A DNA stretch of 64,000 bases, taken from contig JAIQZO010000024.1 in assembly GCA_021777055.1 (NCBI GenBank), positions 248,001 to 312,000 of the forward strand, read 5' to 3'. A program made the translations under genes and the position numbers. The stretch is from Candidatus Anammoxibacter sp. (GTDB lineage: Bacteria; Planctomycetota; Brocadiia; Brocadiales; Anammoxibacteraceae). Shown here one piece after another: positions 26,381-35,369 of the stretch. The stretch's first letter is position 1; every line of letters starts with the position of its first letter. The notes beneath the pieces are model-generated. The model saw only the letters and a program-made list of their open reading frames with translations, did not search any database and was not told the DNA's origin.

Positions 26381-28087
26381 ATGTCAAATCCAGAAAAAGA
26401 GAACACAAAAACAGACGACAAATTAAACTTTGTACAGAATATTATTAGCAACGATCAACAGTCAAACAAATATGACGGGCGCATCCTTACCCGTTTTCCA
26501 CCAGAGCCAAACGGGTTTTTACACATCGGACACGCAAAAAGCATATGCCTTAATTTCGGTATTGTGGAAAAGTTTCCGGGAGCTCTATGTAATCTCCGCT
26601 TTGATGACACAAACCCAGCTAAGGAAGAAGAAAAATATGTTGAATCGATAAAAGAAGATATTAAATGGCTTGGTTTTGATTGGAAAGATAGGCTGTTCTT
26701 TTCCTCTGATTACTTTGATAAGCTTTATGAGTACGCCGTTAAACTTGTCAAAAAAGGAAAAGCGTTTGTATGTGATCTCTCCACAGAGCAAATGAGGGCG
26801 CATCGCGGAACCATAACCACACCGGGTAAAGAGAGCCCATTTCGCAACCGTACAGCAGAAGAAAATCTCGGTCTTCTGGAACAAATGAAAAAAGGAGAGT
26901 TTAAAGACGGAGAAAAGACCCTGCGAGCAAAGATTGATATGGCTTCCCCAAACCTCAACATGAGAGACCCTGTCATGTATCGCATTATACATACACACCA
27001 TCAACGTACAGGAGACAGGTGGAACATATACCCCACATACGACTTTGCACACGGTCAAAGCGATTCCATAGAACGTATTACCCACTCCATCTGCACTCTG
27101 GAATTCGAAAACCACCGTCCGCTTTATGACTGGTTTCTAGATGAACTTGATGTTTATCACCCACAACAGATCGAGTTTGCGCGTCTGAACATAAACTATA
27201 CGGTTATGAGTAAAAGAAAACTAATGCAACTTGTTACTGAAATGCACGTCAGCGGGTGGGATGACCCGAGAATGCCTACAATCTCTGGCCTTCGACGAAG
27301 GGGTTACACACCTGAATCAATAAGAAACTTCTGCGAACGTATTGGAGTTGGCAAGGTAAATTCAACAAATGATGTGGCCCTATTGGAGCACTTTGTCCGC
27401 GAAGACCTTAACCGTACGGCGATGAGGGTAATGTCCGTCCTGAATCCTCTTAAAATAGTAATCGTTAACTACCCGGAAGACCAGGAAGAAGAGCTTGATG
27501 CAGTTAATAATCCGGAAGATGAAACAAAGGGGACAAGAAAGGTACCATTTTCAAAGATTATATATATTGAAAAAGATGATTTCATGGAAGATCCTCCAAA
27601 AAAATTCTTTCGTCTAGCTCCAGGTCGTGAAGTGCGATTGCGATACGCATATTACATTAAATGTACGGACGTAATTAAAGATGAAAACAGCGGGGAAATT
27701 ACAGAGCTACACTGCACCTATGACCCGGCAACCAAAGGCGGAGACTCCCCTGACGGCAGAAAAGTCAAAGCAACCCTCCACTGGGTGTCAGTAAAACACG
27801 CAGTAATGGCAGAAGTACGTCTTTACACTCATCTCTTTAACAGGGAAGATCCAGAAAACGCAGAGGATGGTAAAAACTTCACCTCGTGCCTAAACCTAGA
27901 TTCATTGAAAACATTAAGAAATTGTGCGGTAGAACCCAGCCTTGCCACCGCCCAACCTGAAGACCGTTTTCAATTTGAACGCCTGGGCTATTTTTGTGTA
28001 GATAAAGATTCTACCAAAGAAAACCTTATATTCAACCGAACTGTAACATTAAAGGATACTTGGGCAAAAGTGCAAAAAAAGAAATAG
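26381..28087 (+). CDS. glnS: Glutaminyl-tRNA synthetase
   Basis: 568 aa, full length. It charges tRNA-Gln with glutamine and [26 protein letters not shown] holds the class I HIGH motif; [12 protein letters not shown] is the KMSKS-like loop; the intervening [20 protein letters not shown] is the canonical acceptor-binding stretch. The C-terminal anticodon-binding barrels include [21 protein letters not shown] second, decayed copy of its C-terminal segment lies just downstream at 28238-28327. Presence of GlnRS means Gln-tRNA need not depend on GatCAB. It follows the acetolactate decarboxylase gene by 15 bp. Confidence 0.97.
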   Translation: MSNPEKENTKTDDKLNFVQNIISNDQQSNKYDGRILTRFPPEPNGFLHIGHAKSICLNFGIVEKFPGALCNLRFDDTNPAKEEEKYVESIKEDIKWLGFDWKDRLFFSSDYFDKLYEYAVKLVKKGKAFVCDLSTEQMRAHRGTITTPGKESPFRNRTAEENLGLLEQMKKGEFKDGEKTLRAKIDMASPNLNMRDPVMYRIIHTHHQRTGDRWNIYPTYDFAHGQSDSIERITHSICTLEFENHRPLYDWFLDELDVYHPQQIEFARLNINYTVMSKRKLMQLVTEMHVSGWDDPRMPTISGLRRRGYTPESIRNFCERIGVGKVNSTNDVALLEHFVREDLNRTAMRVMSVLNPLKIVIVNYPEDQEEELDAVNNPEDETKGTRKVPFSKIIYIEKDDFMEDPPKKFFRLAPGREVRLRYAYYIKCTDVIKDENSGEITELHCTYDPATKGGDSPDGRKVKATLHWVSVKHAVMAEVRLYTHLFNREDPENAEDGKNFTSCLNLDSLKTLRNCAVEPSLATAQPEDRFQFERLGYFCVDKDSTKENLIFNRTVTLKDTWAKVQKKK

Positions 28088-28237
28088 GATTAGACAACTA
28101 TTACTATTTCTGGCACGTATTATCTAATTTATGATTATATGAGAAGTGCAGATTAATATTATCTATTCAACCACGGTTCAACCTTTTTCTTCTTGAGATA
28201 AAAAAAAGGCCTGCAATTGTTAAAAATTAAAAGCAAA

Positions 28238-28327
28238 AACAGGTATGATTCGAGAAACGCAGATAGTGGCACCAACTGCACTTCATGCCTAGACATCGAT
28301 TCATTGGCAAAATTAATAATTGTCATA
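28238..28327 (+). pseudogene. Remnant of a second glnS C-terminus
   Basis: Thirty codons align without gaps to glnS 27839-27930, matching translated NRxDxxNAxxGxNxTSCLxxDSL. Most differences are third-position or single-base changes. No start or long open frame remains. It is bounded by the HD-GYP gene stop on the right. It shows that a related glnS copy once lay here or that the end of glnS was duplicated and then diverged. Confidence 0.75.
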
Positions 28328-28338
28328 TTGTCAAATAA

Positions 28339-29346
28339 TCATCCAATATCATCTTTAAATTGATTCGCGATTTCAATAAATTTGTCTTCAGCAGATAGGA
28401 ATGCTTTAACCAAATTTGGATCCAAATGTTTTCCTTGTTCACTTATAATCATATCCTTGGCAACATCAGGAGAATGTGCTTCTTTATACACCCTTTTACT
28501 TATTAGAGCGTCATAAATATCTGCTAATGTAACTACACGCGCAGAAAGTGGAATTTCCTCTCCTTTTAATCCATCCGGGTAACCTGAACCATCAAATTTT
28601 TCATGATGTGAGAGTGTTATTTCCGTGCCCATTCTTAGATAGTTTGCTCTTGGAAATTTCTCTAATGCAGCATTAATGGTATTAAACCCAATAAGGGTAT
28701 GTTTCTTCATAGTTGTAAATTCTCTGTCATCAAGCCTGGCAGGTTTAAGCAGAATAAAATCAGGGATACCTATTTTCCCAATATCATGTAACGGACTACT
28801 TAGAAATATATTATCTATGAACACTTTGTCTATTTTCTGGGAAAGATTATCTGTCCTTGCCGCTGATTCTGCCAGAGCCTTTGCATAATATCGAATACGT
28901 TCAAGATGTTGACCTGTTTCCGGATCGCGCGATTCTGCAAGTTTAGCCATTGAAAAGATAACAACATCTTTGGTTTCAAAAACCAATATTCTTTCGGCTG
29001 CCCTGATCCTCACGGCAAGTTCTTCTTTTACAAATGGTTTAGTAATAAAGTCATCAGCTCCTGCATCCATACCAATAACGATATCATCGGTAGCATTTCT
29101 AGTGGTTACCATGATAAGGTACGTATATTGCCCCCCCTCCGACGCTCTTATTTTTTCACATAAATTCAGGCCACTAATCCCGGGCATATTCCAATCTGTG
29201 ATGACCATTCTGACCCTCTCATCTTTCCAAATTTCCCACCCTTCTTTTCCGTTTTCAGCAACAATAGTTTCATAGCCTAACCGTTGGATTAATCTTTCCA
29301 TTTTTTTTCGGCTTGCAAATTCATCATCCACCACGAGGATTTTCAT
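28339..29346 (-). CDS. Response regulator with HD-GYP phosphodiesterase domain
   Basis: 335 aa. The N-terminal receiver (1-120) has the acidic pair VVDDE, the phospho-acceptor MVITDWNMPG and a conserved Lys in FITKPF. The HD-GYP domain spans about 140-320: SPLHDIGKIGIPDFILLKPARL holds the HD pair, and LSHHEKFDGSGYPDGLKGEEIP the GYP motif. HD-GYP proteins hydrolyse c-di-GMP to pGpG and GMP; the receiver couples this to a histidine kinase. It starts an island of signalling genes and lies about 320 bp from the large hybrid kinase on the same strand. All metal-binding and GYP residues that I can check are present. Confidence 0.93.
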   Translation of the reverse strand: MKILVVDDEFASRKKMERLIQRLGYETIVAENGKEGWEIWKDERVRMVITDWNMPGISGLNLCEKIRASEGGQYTYLIMVTTRNATDDIVIGMDAGADDFITKPFVKEELAVRIRAAERILVFETKDVVIFSMAKLAESRDPETGQHLERIRYYAKALAESAARTDNLSQKIDKVFIDNIFLSSPLHDIGKIGIPDFILLKPARLDDREFTTMKKHTLIGFNTINAALEKFPRANYLRMGTEITLSHHEKFDGSGYPDGLKGEEIPLSARVVTLADIYDALISKRVYKEAHSPDVAKDMIISEQGKHLDPNLVKAFLSAEDKFIEIANQFKDDIG

Positions 29347-29669
29347 TAAGTTCTACCTTATATTATAAAACTTACTATTTTAGCATTAAAAAATTAATCC
29401 GTTTATAGCATTACACTGTAAAAACTTGTTTTTTAGAAAGAAAATTTTACCGTGCATTGTTAAACTATTTGAAACGGTATAGTTACTGGATGCTTGATAC
29501 TAGATGCTTGATAATTTATTGTGCTTTCTTAATATGTTATATCTTGGATTGAGTTTGCATCTTTTTCATATTACATCTTAAAAAAACTAGAAATCTAACT
29601 AATTGCCAATATCTAGAATCCAGTATCCGGCATCTTGTATTTTGGTTGCGGCTTCGCCGCGTTATGATG
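29347..29669. other. Intergenic region with short direct and inverted repeats
   Basis: GGATGCTTGATACTAGATGC (from 29489) contains two copies of ATGCTTGATA. AGAATCCAGTATCCGGCATC (about 29615-29634) is a loosely complementary copy of that text. GCGGCTTCGCCGC (about 29647-29659) is the GCGGC-type hairpin also seen at 23720. No gene is seen. Confidence 0.55.
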
Positions 29670-32399
29670 TTATATCATTATCTTATCCCTGGTATATTCT
29701 TTTAAACGGTTAAACTCATTCTCAAACTTTTCAAGAACTTCATGTCCTGCCCCCAACATAGTTTCACTCCCTAGATTTTCAAGTTCAACCGCTACCTTGT
29801 TCAGCCCATATGCCGTTAGATTTGCCGCTCCACCTGCAATGGAGTGAGCCTCATTCTGCACAACTTCAAGGTTACCGTCAGATACTGCCCGTCGCAAAGT
29901 TTTTATCTGCTTTTTCACATTTTCAAGAAAACCATTAAGTACTTCTATCAGAAACTCACGATCATTATCATATTCCCCTACGGCTTGATCAAAATTTATA
30001 GGGTCGCCATTTTTGTAGTTTATATCTTCAGATTGTTCATGACTATCATAGTTACTTAATTCCGGTTCCATCTTTCTATATTTTTCCACAAGCCCCTGGA
30101 GTTCCTTCTTTTTTAATGGTTTGGTAATATACTCATCCATTCCAACTTTCAAGCAATTTTCCTTAAAACCTTTTATGGCGTGCGCCGTCATAGCAACAAT
30201 GGGAACCCTTCTCAATCCAGTTGAAGGCTCTTTATCCCGCTCATTTTCTTGATTTCCCTCCAATAGTCGAATCCTTCTTGTTGCCTCATAACCATCCATC
30301 ATAGGCATTTGTAGGTCCATAAGTATCAGATCGTAACGTTCTCGTCGAAATGCCTCCACTGCATCCTGGCCATTTTCAGCCAGATCAACTTTGTATCCTG
30401 AATCACGTAAATGCCTTAAGGCCACTAATTGATTCGTAGGGTAATCCTCAACCAGAAGTACATTAAATGTGTTATGCACCTTTTCAACGAAACTGGGTTT
30501 TACTAAAATATCTGTTACGGCTTTCCGCTCATTATATTTTTCAAAACCTAAAGCAGATTTAATGACCTTACACAAATCACTCTTTTTAATTGGTTTTGTA
30601 ATATAAGAGTCTTCTCCCAGTTCTTTACATAAACCCAGCTCCTCTATATTTGCAGCCGAAGCAGAAAGTATTACTGGAATTCCTTTAAATGCTTCGTTTG
30701 CTTTGATTTTCCTCGCCAGTTCAAAACCGTCCATATCTGGCATCCTTGTATCTATCAAAATCAACTGAATGGCTTCTTGGGATGATACAGTTCCTTGAAG
30801 CATTGCAATGGCCTGTTTTCCACTTGAAGCCATTATTGGACAAGCAGACCATGATTTCAAGTACTCTTCCAGGATAAACCGTACATTATTGTTATCATCA
30901 ACTACCAGCACATTAAAATTACGCAGATACACCTCTTTTGCTGATGGTATGGTATTTTGTTCCATCTGTCGACGAAAAATCACCGTAAACCAGAAAACGC
31001 TCCCTTTTTCTTCATTTCCATACATACCAATTTCTCCACCCATCAATTCTGCAAGTCGTTTAGAAATGGATGTCCCTAATCCTGTCCCACCATACTTCCT
31101 AGTAGTTGAATTGTCTGCTTGTGTGAAGTCTTCAAAGATAGTCTTTTGTTTCTCTTTTGTTACGCCTATTCCTGTATCTTTTACTTCAAATCGAATCTTG
31201 ACCATCTCACCAAGGTCATTGTCCAACTCTACTTTAATAAATATATCGCCTTCTTTAGTAAACTTTATGGCATTGCCCAAAAGATTTACGAGTATCTGTC
31301 TTAACCTACCAGGATCACCAATTAATTGAATTGGAACATTGGAAGAAATAAATACGTTAAACTCCAACCCTTTCTGCTCCGCTCTAAAAGCAATTTTATT
31401 GGCAAGGTCATTAATCATGGTATCAAGATCAAATGGAATTGTTTCAAGTTCCACTTTTCCAGCCTCAATCTTTGAAAAATCCAGGATGTCATTAATAATA
31501 GCAAGTAAGTTGTCAGATTCAGATAAAATTATTTGAAAAATGTTCCTCTGATTATCATTAAGGTTTGTGTCCATCGCCAGTTCTGTCATTCCTATAATTC
31601 CATTAAGAGGAGTCCTTATCTCATGGCTCATATTAGCCAGAAAATCACTCTTGGCCCTATTTGCAGCATCAGCAGCTATCTTGTCATGCATTAGTTCATT
31701 TGCCCTTTTGGCATCAGTAACATCTCTTGTAATACCACGATAACCTTGTATATTACCTTTCAAATCCGTCATTGGAGATACAGATGTCTCAATATTACAT
31801 TTATTACCATTTTTCTTTATGATTTCAGTATCAATCGTTTTTGCAGCCCTTCCAGTCTGAAGCGAAAATTCTAAATCATTGCCTGGATTATTAATATCTT
31901 TACTTGTATCCCCTTTACCCATAAACTCATGGCTATTCAATCCCATTAGTTCTTTTTGGGAATACCCATATATTTTGCATAGAGAATCATTAAAAAAAGT
32001 AAAATTACCATCAAGATCAACCTCATAATAACCATCTTCAATGCTTTCAATGATAGTGTTATATTTTTTCTCACTTTTTTTCATATCCTCTTCAGCTATT
32101 TTACGTTTTTTGAGAGTATACTGGATATGTGAAACAAAGATGGCAAAAAAACATAATACAATTAGACGTGACATAAGCTCATATAGGTTTGTACCTATAA
32201 GATGTTGAGTAAAATCAGATGAGTGTGACGAAAAGAGATGAGGAAAATATTCTAAGACAACGATTCTATAGCTATCTAATGCGGATGCTATAATCCAGTA
32301 AACTATTGCTATTATACCTAGACTTACATATATATATAAAGTCGCTAAGCCCTTCCCTTTCTTATTATCATTCATTTTCCTATTCCTCTCATCAAACAC
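29670..32399 (-). CDS. Hybrid sensor histidine kinase: PAS, kinase core, two receivers, HPt
   Basis: 909 aa. Two membrane helices (about 18-40 and 70-92) flank a short periplasmic loop. A PAS/PAC domain (about 112-225) has DGYYEVDLDGNFTFFNDSL. The kinase core has [18 protein letters not shown] (phospho-His about 260) and ATP-binding motifs KDTGIGV and GGTGLGTSISK. Receiver 1 has LILIDTRMPDMDG (about 550), receiver 2 has LILMDLQMPMMDG (about 693), and a C-terminal HPt domain has EAHSIAGGAANL (about 850). The chain of sites supports an internal His-Asp-His phosphorelay. The signal is unknown. The neighbouring HD-GYP receiver protein is a plausible output. Confidence 0.95.
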   Translation of the reverse strand: MFDERNRKMNDNKKGKGLATLYIYVSLGIIAIVYWIIASALDSYRIVVLEYFPHLFSSHSSDFTQHLIGTNLYELMSRLIVLCFFAIFVSHIQYTLKKRKIAEEDMKKSEKKYNTIIESIEDGYYEVDLDGNFTFFNDSLCKIYGYSQKELMGLNSHEFMGKGDTSKDINNPGNDLEFSLQTGRAAKTIDTEIIKKNGNKCNIETSVSPMTDLKGNIQGYRGITRDVTDAKRANELMHDKIAADAANRAKSDFLANMSHEIRTPLNGIIGMTELAMDTNLNDNQRNIFQIILSESDNLLAIINDILDFSKIEAGKVELETIPFDLDTMINDLANKIAFRAEQKGLEFNVFISSNVPIQLIGDPGRLRQILVNLLGNAIKFTKEGDIFIKVELDNDLGEMVKIRFEVKDTGIGVTKEKQKTIFEDFTQADNSTTRKYGGTGLGTSISKRLAELMGGEIGMYGNEEKGSVFWFTVIFRRQMEQNTIPSAKEVYLRNFNVLVVDDNNNVRFILEEYLKSWSACPIMASSGKQAIAMLQGTVSSQEAIQLILIDTRMPDMDGFELARKIKANEAFKGIPVILSASAANIEELGLCKELGEDSYITKPIKKSDLCKVIKSALGFEKYNERKAVTDILVKPSFVEKVHNTFNVLLVEDYPTNQLVALRHLRDSGYKVDLAENGQDAVEAFRRERYDLILMDLQMPMMDGYEATRRIRLLEGNQENERDKEPSTGLRRVPIVAMTAHAIKGFKENCLKVGMDEYITKPLKKKELQGLVEKYRKMEPELSNYDSHEQSEDINYKNGDPINFDQAVGEYDNDREFLIEVLNGFLENVKKQIKTLRRAVSDGNLEVVQNEAHSIAGGAANLTAYGLNKVAVELENLGSETMLGAGHEVLEKFENEFNRLKEYTRDKIMI

Positions 32400-32803
32400 T
32401 CAAATACAGACATATGAAAACAAAAGAATCTTTATAGCGTTCATGCTCCTAATGACATTTCTAGAAACGCTAAGTCTTAAGATCGGCAAAAAACCTGGAT
32501 TTTTAAAGATTTATAAAACCATATAGAAATTTAGTAACTGTTCAGTAAAATCTAATAACACTCCCCTAAATCCCCTCTTTTTAGAGGGGACATTTGGGCT
32601 GTAGATAAACATTTATCTTTTTTGATTGAATTAAAGATTAAAAACAGATGCTGTTAATCCCCTTTAGAAAGAGGGGTGGATGCGTAAGTAGGCTGGGTGT
32701 GTAATACATGCTGAACGGATACGAAATTTATTTATTATTAATTAAAAAGCAACACTATTAACTTTAGACACTTTAATTGGAAAATGTTCATATTGAAAGT
32801 GTG
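32400..32803. other. Intergenic region with two CCCCT-hairpin repeats
   Basis: CCCCTCTTTTTAGAGGGG (32572-32589) and CCCCTTTAGAAAGAGGGG (about 32659-32676) are two hairpins placed as an inverted pair about 90 bp apart. They resemble repeat motifs common between genes in many bacteria. The rest of the interval shows nothing recognisable. Confidence 0.55.
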
Positions 32804-34402
32804 TCAATCTGTAAGACGCGCCCTAACCACAGCTGCCTTTACCCTGGATACAAATCTAGGGTCAATCTTGATTTCCGTTTCAAGTACTTTGCTTTTACCC
32901 GCCAGTAACCGACCGGAAACCTTCCGTTTAATCTGTTTTAACTTGCCTTGACTATCAGGATATTGTATGGCAATCACAATACCAGTAACATCTCTAGGAG
33001 TAGTATTTGCAAGTTGCACCTTAACTGCCGTATTCTGTCCAAGCCCATAACGGGTTCTGATGTACTTCCCAGGATTCGACGGCAGATCCAGCTCAACCAG
33101 TGACGCCAGAGCCTCTTCTCCGGCAGGACTTTTATGCCCGGCAGCCTTTGCGTAATACCTTTTGGCATTATCAAACTCGCGTTCAGAACGTGAGATATTG
33201 CCTAAAGCATTGTATGCGTTAGACGTTGGTAATAATTTCAAACTGCGTTCCAGAAAGTGCTTGGCGTCGATATTGTCATTAAATTCTTCGCTGATCAAAC
33301 CACGCTGCAGGTGATAGTAGAAAAAATTGTCATTCAGGCTGATAGCCCGATCATAATGGCGTTGCGCAGTCTCTAACCGGTTATTCTTTTGAGCAATATC
33401 ACCTAGAAAGGAATGAAAATGTCCCTCTTGTGGTTCAATCGAAATCGCTTTCTCTGCAAGGCGAACAGCTTTGGCTGAATCACCTTCGGCAAAGGCCTTC
33501 TTCGCTTCTTTATATGCATCGTACGCAGGCTTGGTTTCCATTAAGTGCGCCATCTTCCGCTGGTAACGCTCCTTTCCCACCTCTCCACCTTTAGGCAATA
33601 GGGCAAGATATTCAATGTTATTCTGCACACGCTCGGCCGACGGTGGATGACTTGAGAATAAGCCACTCAAGAAATCTTGCCGACGGTCTTCTGCAAGCTT
33701 AACAAATGTACGCTGCAAATCAACAGCCCCTTGAGGATCGTAACCGGCTCGACTCATATATGTAATACCCGCCATATCAGATTCACGCTCGGCGTCACGC
33801 CCATATTTGGTATTAATTAATTGTGCTCCCATGGATACTCCCATTTGCGCAAGATTGGAATACTGCCGACCCTGGGTCGCAATTGTGGCAGCAATAACAC
33901 CACCCTGCAGCAACATACCTCGCTGCATACCTTTGGCTCCATGCTTTGCGGCAGCATGCACAATCTCGTGGCCCAAAACCGCGGCCAGTTCAGATTCACT
34001 TTGTAACTCGGTCAGCAATCCTCTATTAATGGCAATCTTACCTCCCGGAAGTGCCCAGGCATTTGGTACTGAGCTATTGATCACGTTAAATTCATACGGT
34101 AGCTTTCGATCACTCACTGCGGCCAGACGTTGCCCAACCTGCTTAACATATTCCTGTACCTGGGGATCAGAAATATAATCCCCGCCCTGCGACTGTCTAG
34201 AAGGGCTATACTGTTGCTTTCCAACATTAAGCTCCCACTCTTCCGATACAAGTATAAGCTCTTTCTTACCTGTAACAGGGTTAGTAGAACAACCAATCAT
34301 ACCAAGGGCAATGCTAAAGAACATGATGAGCATTATAATCCCTCTGGTCATCCGGCAATCACTAACTATTCGCGAACGAGTCCTTAAATAATTGAGATAC
34401 AT
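32804..34402 (-). CDS. M48 family metalloprotease lipoprotein with TPR repeats (BepA-like)
   Basis: 532 aa. A signal peptide with lipobox IGCS (Cys about 38) is followed by NPVTGKKELILVSEEWEL, the usual start of periplasmic M48 proteases. AVLGHEIVHAAAKHG contains the HExxH zinc site, and ERESDMAGITYMSRAGYDP supplies the third ligand. Residues about 300-430 hold four or five TPR units (SAKAVRLAEKAISIEPQEG, HFLERSLKLLPTSNAYNALG), and the C-terminus is a beta domain. BepA-type enzymes process or check outer-membrane proteins in the periplasm. The start is supported by an AGGAGGAG ribosome site 6 nt upstream. Its substrate here is unknown. Confidence 0.92.
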   Translation of the reverse strand: MYLNYLRTRSRIVSDCRMTRGIIMLIMFFSIALGMIGCSTNPVTGKKELILVSEEWELNVGKQQYSPSRQSQGGDYISDPQVQEYVKQVGQRLAAVSDRKLPYEFNVINSSVPNAWALPGGKIAINRGLLTELQSESELAAVLGHEIVHAAAKHGAKGMQRGMLLQGGVIAATIATQGRQYSNLAQMGVSMGAQLINTKYGRDAERESDMAGITYMSRAGYDPQGAVDLQRTFVKLAEDRRQDFLSGLFSSHPPSAERVQNNIEYLALLPKGGEVGKERYQRKMAHLMETKPAYDAYKEAKKAFAEGDSAKAVRLAEKAISIEPQEGHFHSFLGDIAQKNNRLETAQRHYDRAISLNDNFFYYHLQRGLISEEFNDNIDAKHFLERSLKLLPTSNAYNALGNISRSEREFDNAKRYYAKAAGHKSPAGEEALASLVELDLPSNPGKYIRTRYGLGQNTAVKVQLANTTPRDVTGIVIAIQYPDSQGKLKQIKRKVSGRLLAGKSKVLETEIKIDPRFVSRVKAAVVRARLTD

Positions 34403-34486
34403 GATATCTCCTCCTCTATTTAATTATTATTAATATCACTGCACCACGTACAAAATTTCCTCTAAAAATTCTCTTTTTAACATTAT

Positions 34487-34843
34487 CTATTTACCATTTT
34501 TTTGTTTCTTGGCCGCCGCCCTTAGCGCGGCCCCATAAGCCTTATTGGCCCAGGAGTAGATTTCGTCTGAGTCCTCAAGTATTTCATCCGGCGAACGATA
34601 GTAGGACATTGCAAACTCTTTCCCTTTTCTGCTGTATGTAAACTGTGCAAGCCCTAGTGCTTTGAACTCCTTCTCTGTTTCAATATCTGCTTTTAGATAG
34701 AGAGTGCGGTCTGCCATTAAAGCAAACATTAACCCGTCAAGGAAGAATCCATAACCCCCAAACATTTTTTTTGAGATTACCGGACCAATAGACTGCATTA
34801 GCTCTACAATATAAGAGACAAATTCATTTTCATCTTTTGACAT
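34487..34843 (-). CDS. TfoX N-terminal domain protein
   Basis: 118 aa. I start at ATG 34843, placed 5-6 nt after AGGTGGTG; GTG codons upstream at 34852 lie within that site. The body matches the TfoX/Sxy N-terminal domain: IGPVISKKMFGGYGFFLDGLMFALMADRTLYLKAD is the core. No C-terminal TfoX helical domain follows; the chain ends with an Ala/Lys-rich helix. Stand-alone TfoX-N proteins are common and rarely characterised; a link to competence is not supported here. It lies upstream of the M48 protease on the same strand, with an 84-bp gap. Confidence 0.9.
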   Translation of the reverse strand: MSKDENEFVSYIVELMQSIGPVISKKMFGGYGFFLDGLMFALMADRTLYLKADIETEKEFKALGLAQFTYSRKGKEFAMSYYRSPDEILEDSDEIYSWANKAYGAALRAAAKKQKNGK

Positions 34844-34852
34844 GGTCACCAC

Positions 34853-35261
34853 CTGCTAAAAAATATTCACTAAATTATCACCTACGGCCAACTCTTAGCT
34901 TCTAAATCCACACACCGCGATTATGATTAGGAGTACGATTAAGACTATAGTAATTTTTTGTGGTCAATATCCACCCTTCATTGTTAATAAAATGAAAATT
35001 ACGACACTATTAAATTATTGATATGAAAGGACATTTTAACTCCTATTTATTATGTAATGAACGTCTCCATTATATGGCCGTCTCTTAAGATATACCACAT
35101 AACAAGAGAAACAACAAGAAAAAGCTATTTAGTCTTTAGGAAAATATATCTGTTAAGTAGGAAAAAAATTGGTTGTATCATCAGGGACTTTTGTTTTTAG
35201 GAAAAAATCATTTTCTCCGAAATCTGTTTAAATTTCCAATACTTCAATTCGCTGATCAGTT
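34853..35261. other. Intergenic region, nothing recognised
   Basis: About 410 bp between the TfoX-domain gene and the receiver-GAF kinase. A short run of GATTA repeats occurs near 34918-34946 (GATTATGATTAGGAGTACGATTAAG). I see no gene, promoter or hairpin of note. Confidence 0.45.
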
Positions 35262-35369
35262 TTGTTCAATCAATTCTTGAAATTAATGAAACTACATAGT
35301 ATTATCTATGTGAAAATTAAGAAACTTTACCTAACAATTGCCTCATCTGATTACTTGGAATCATGTTTA

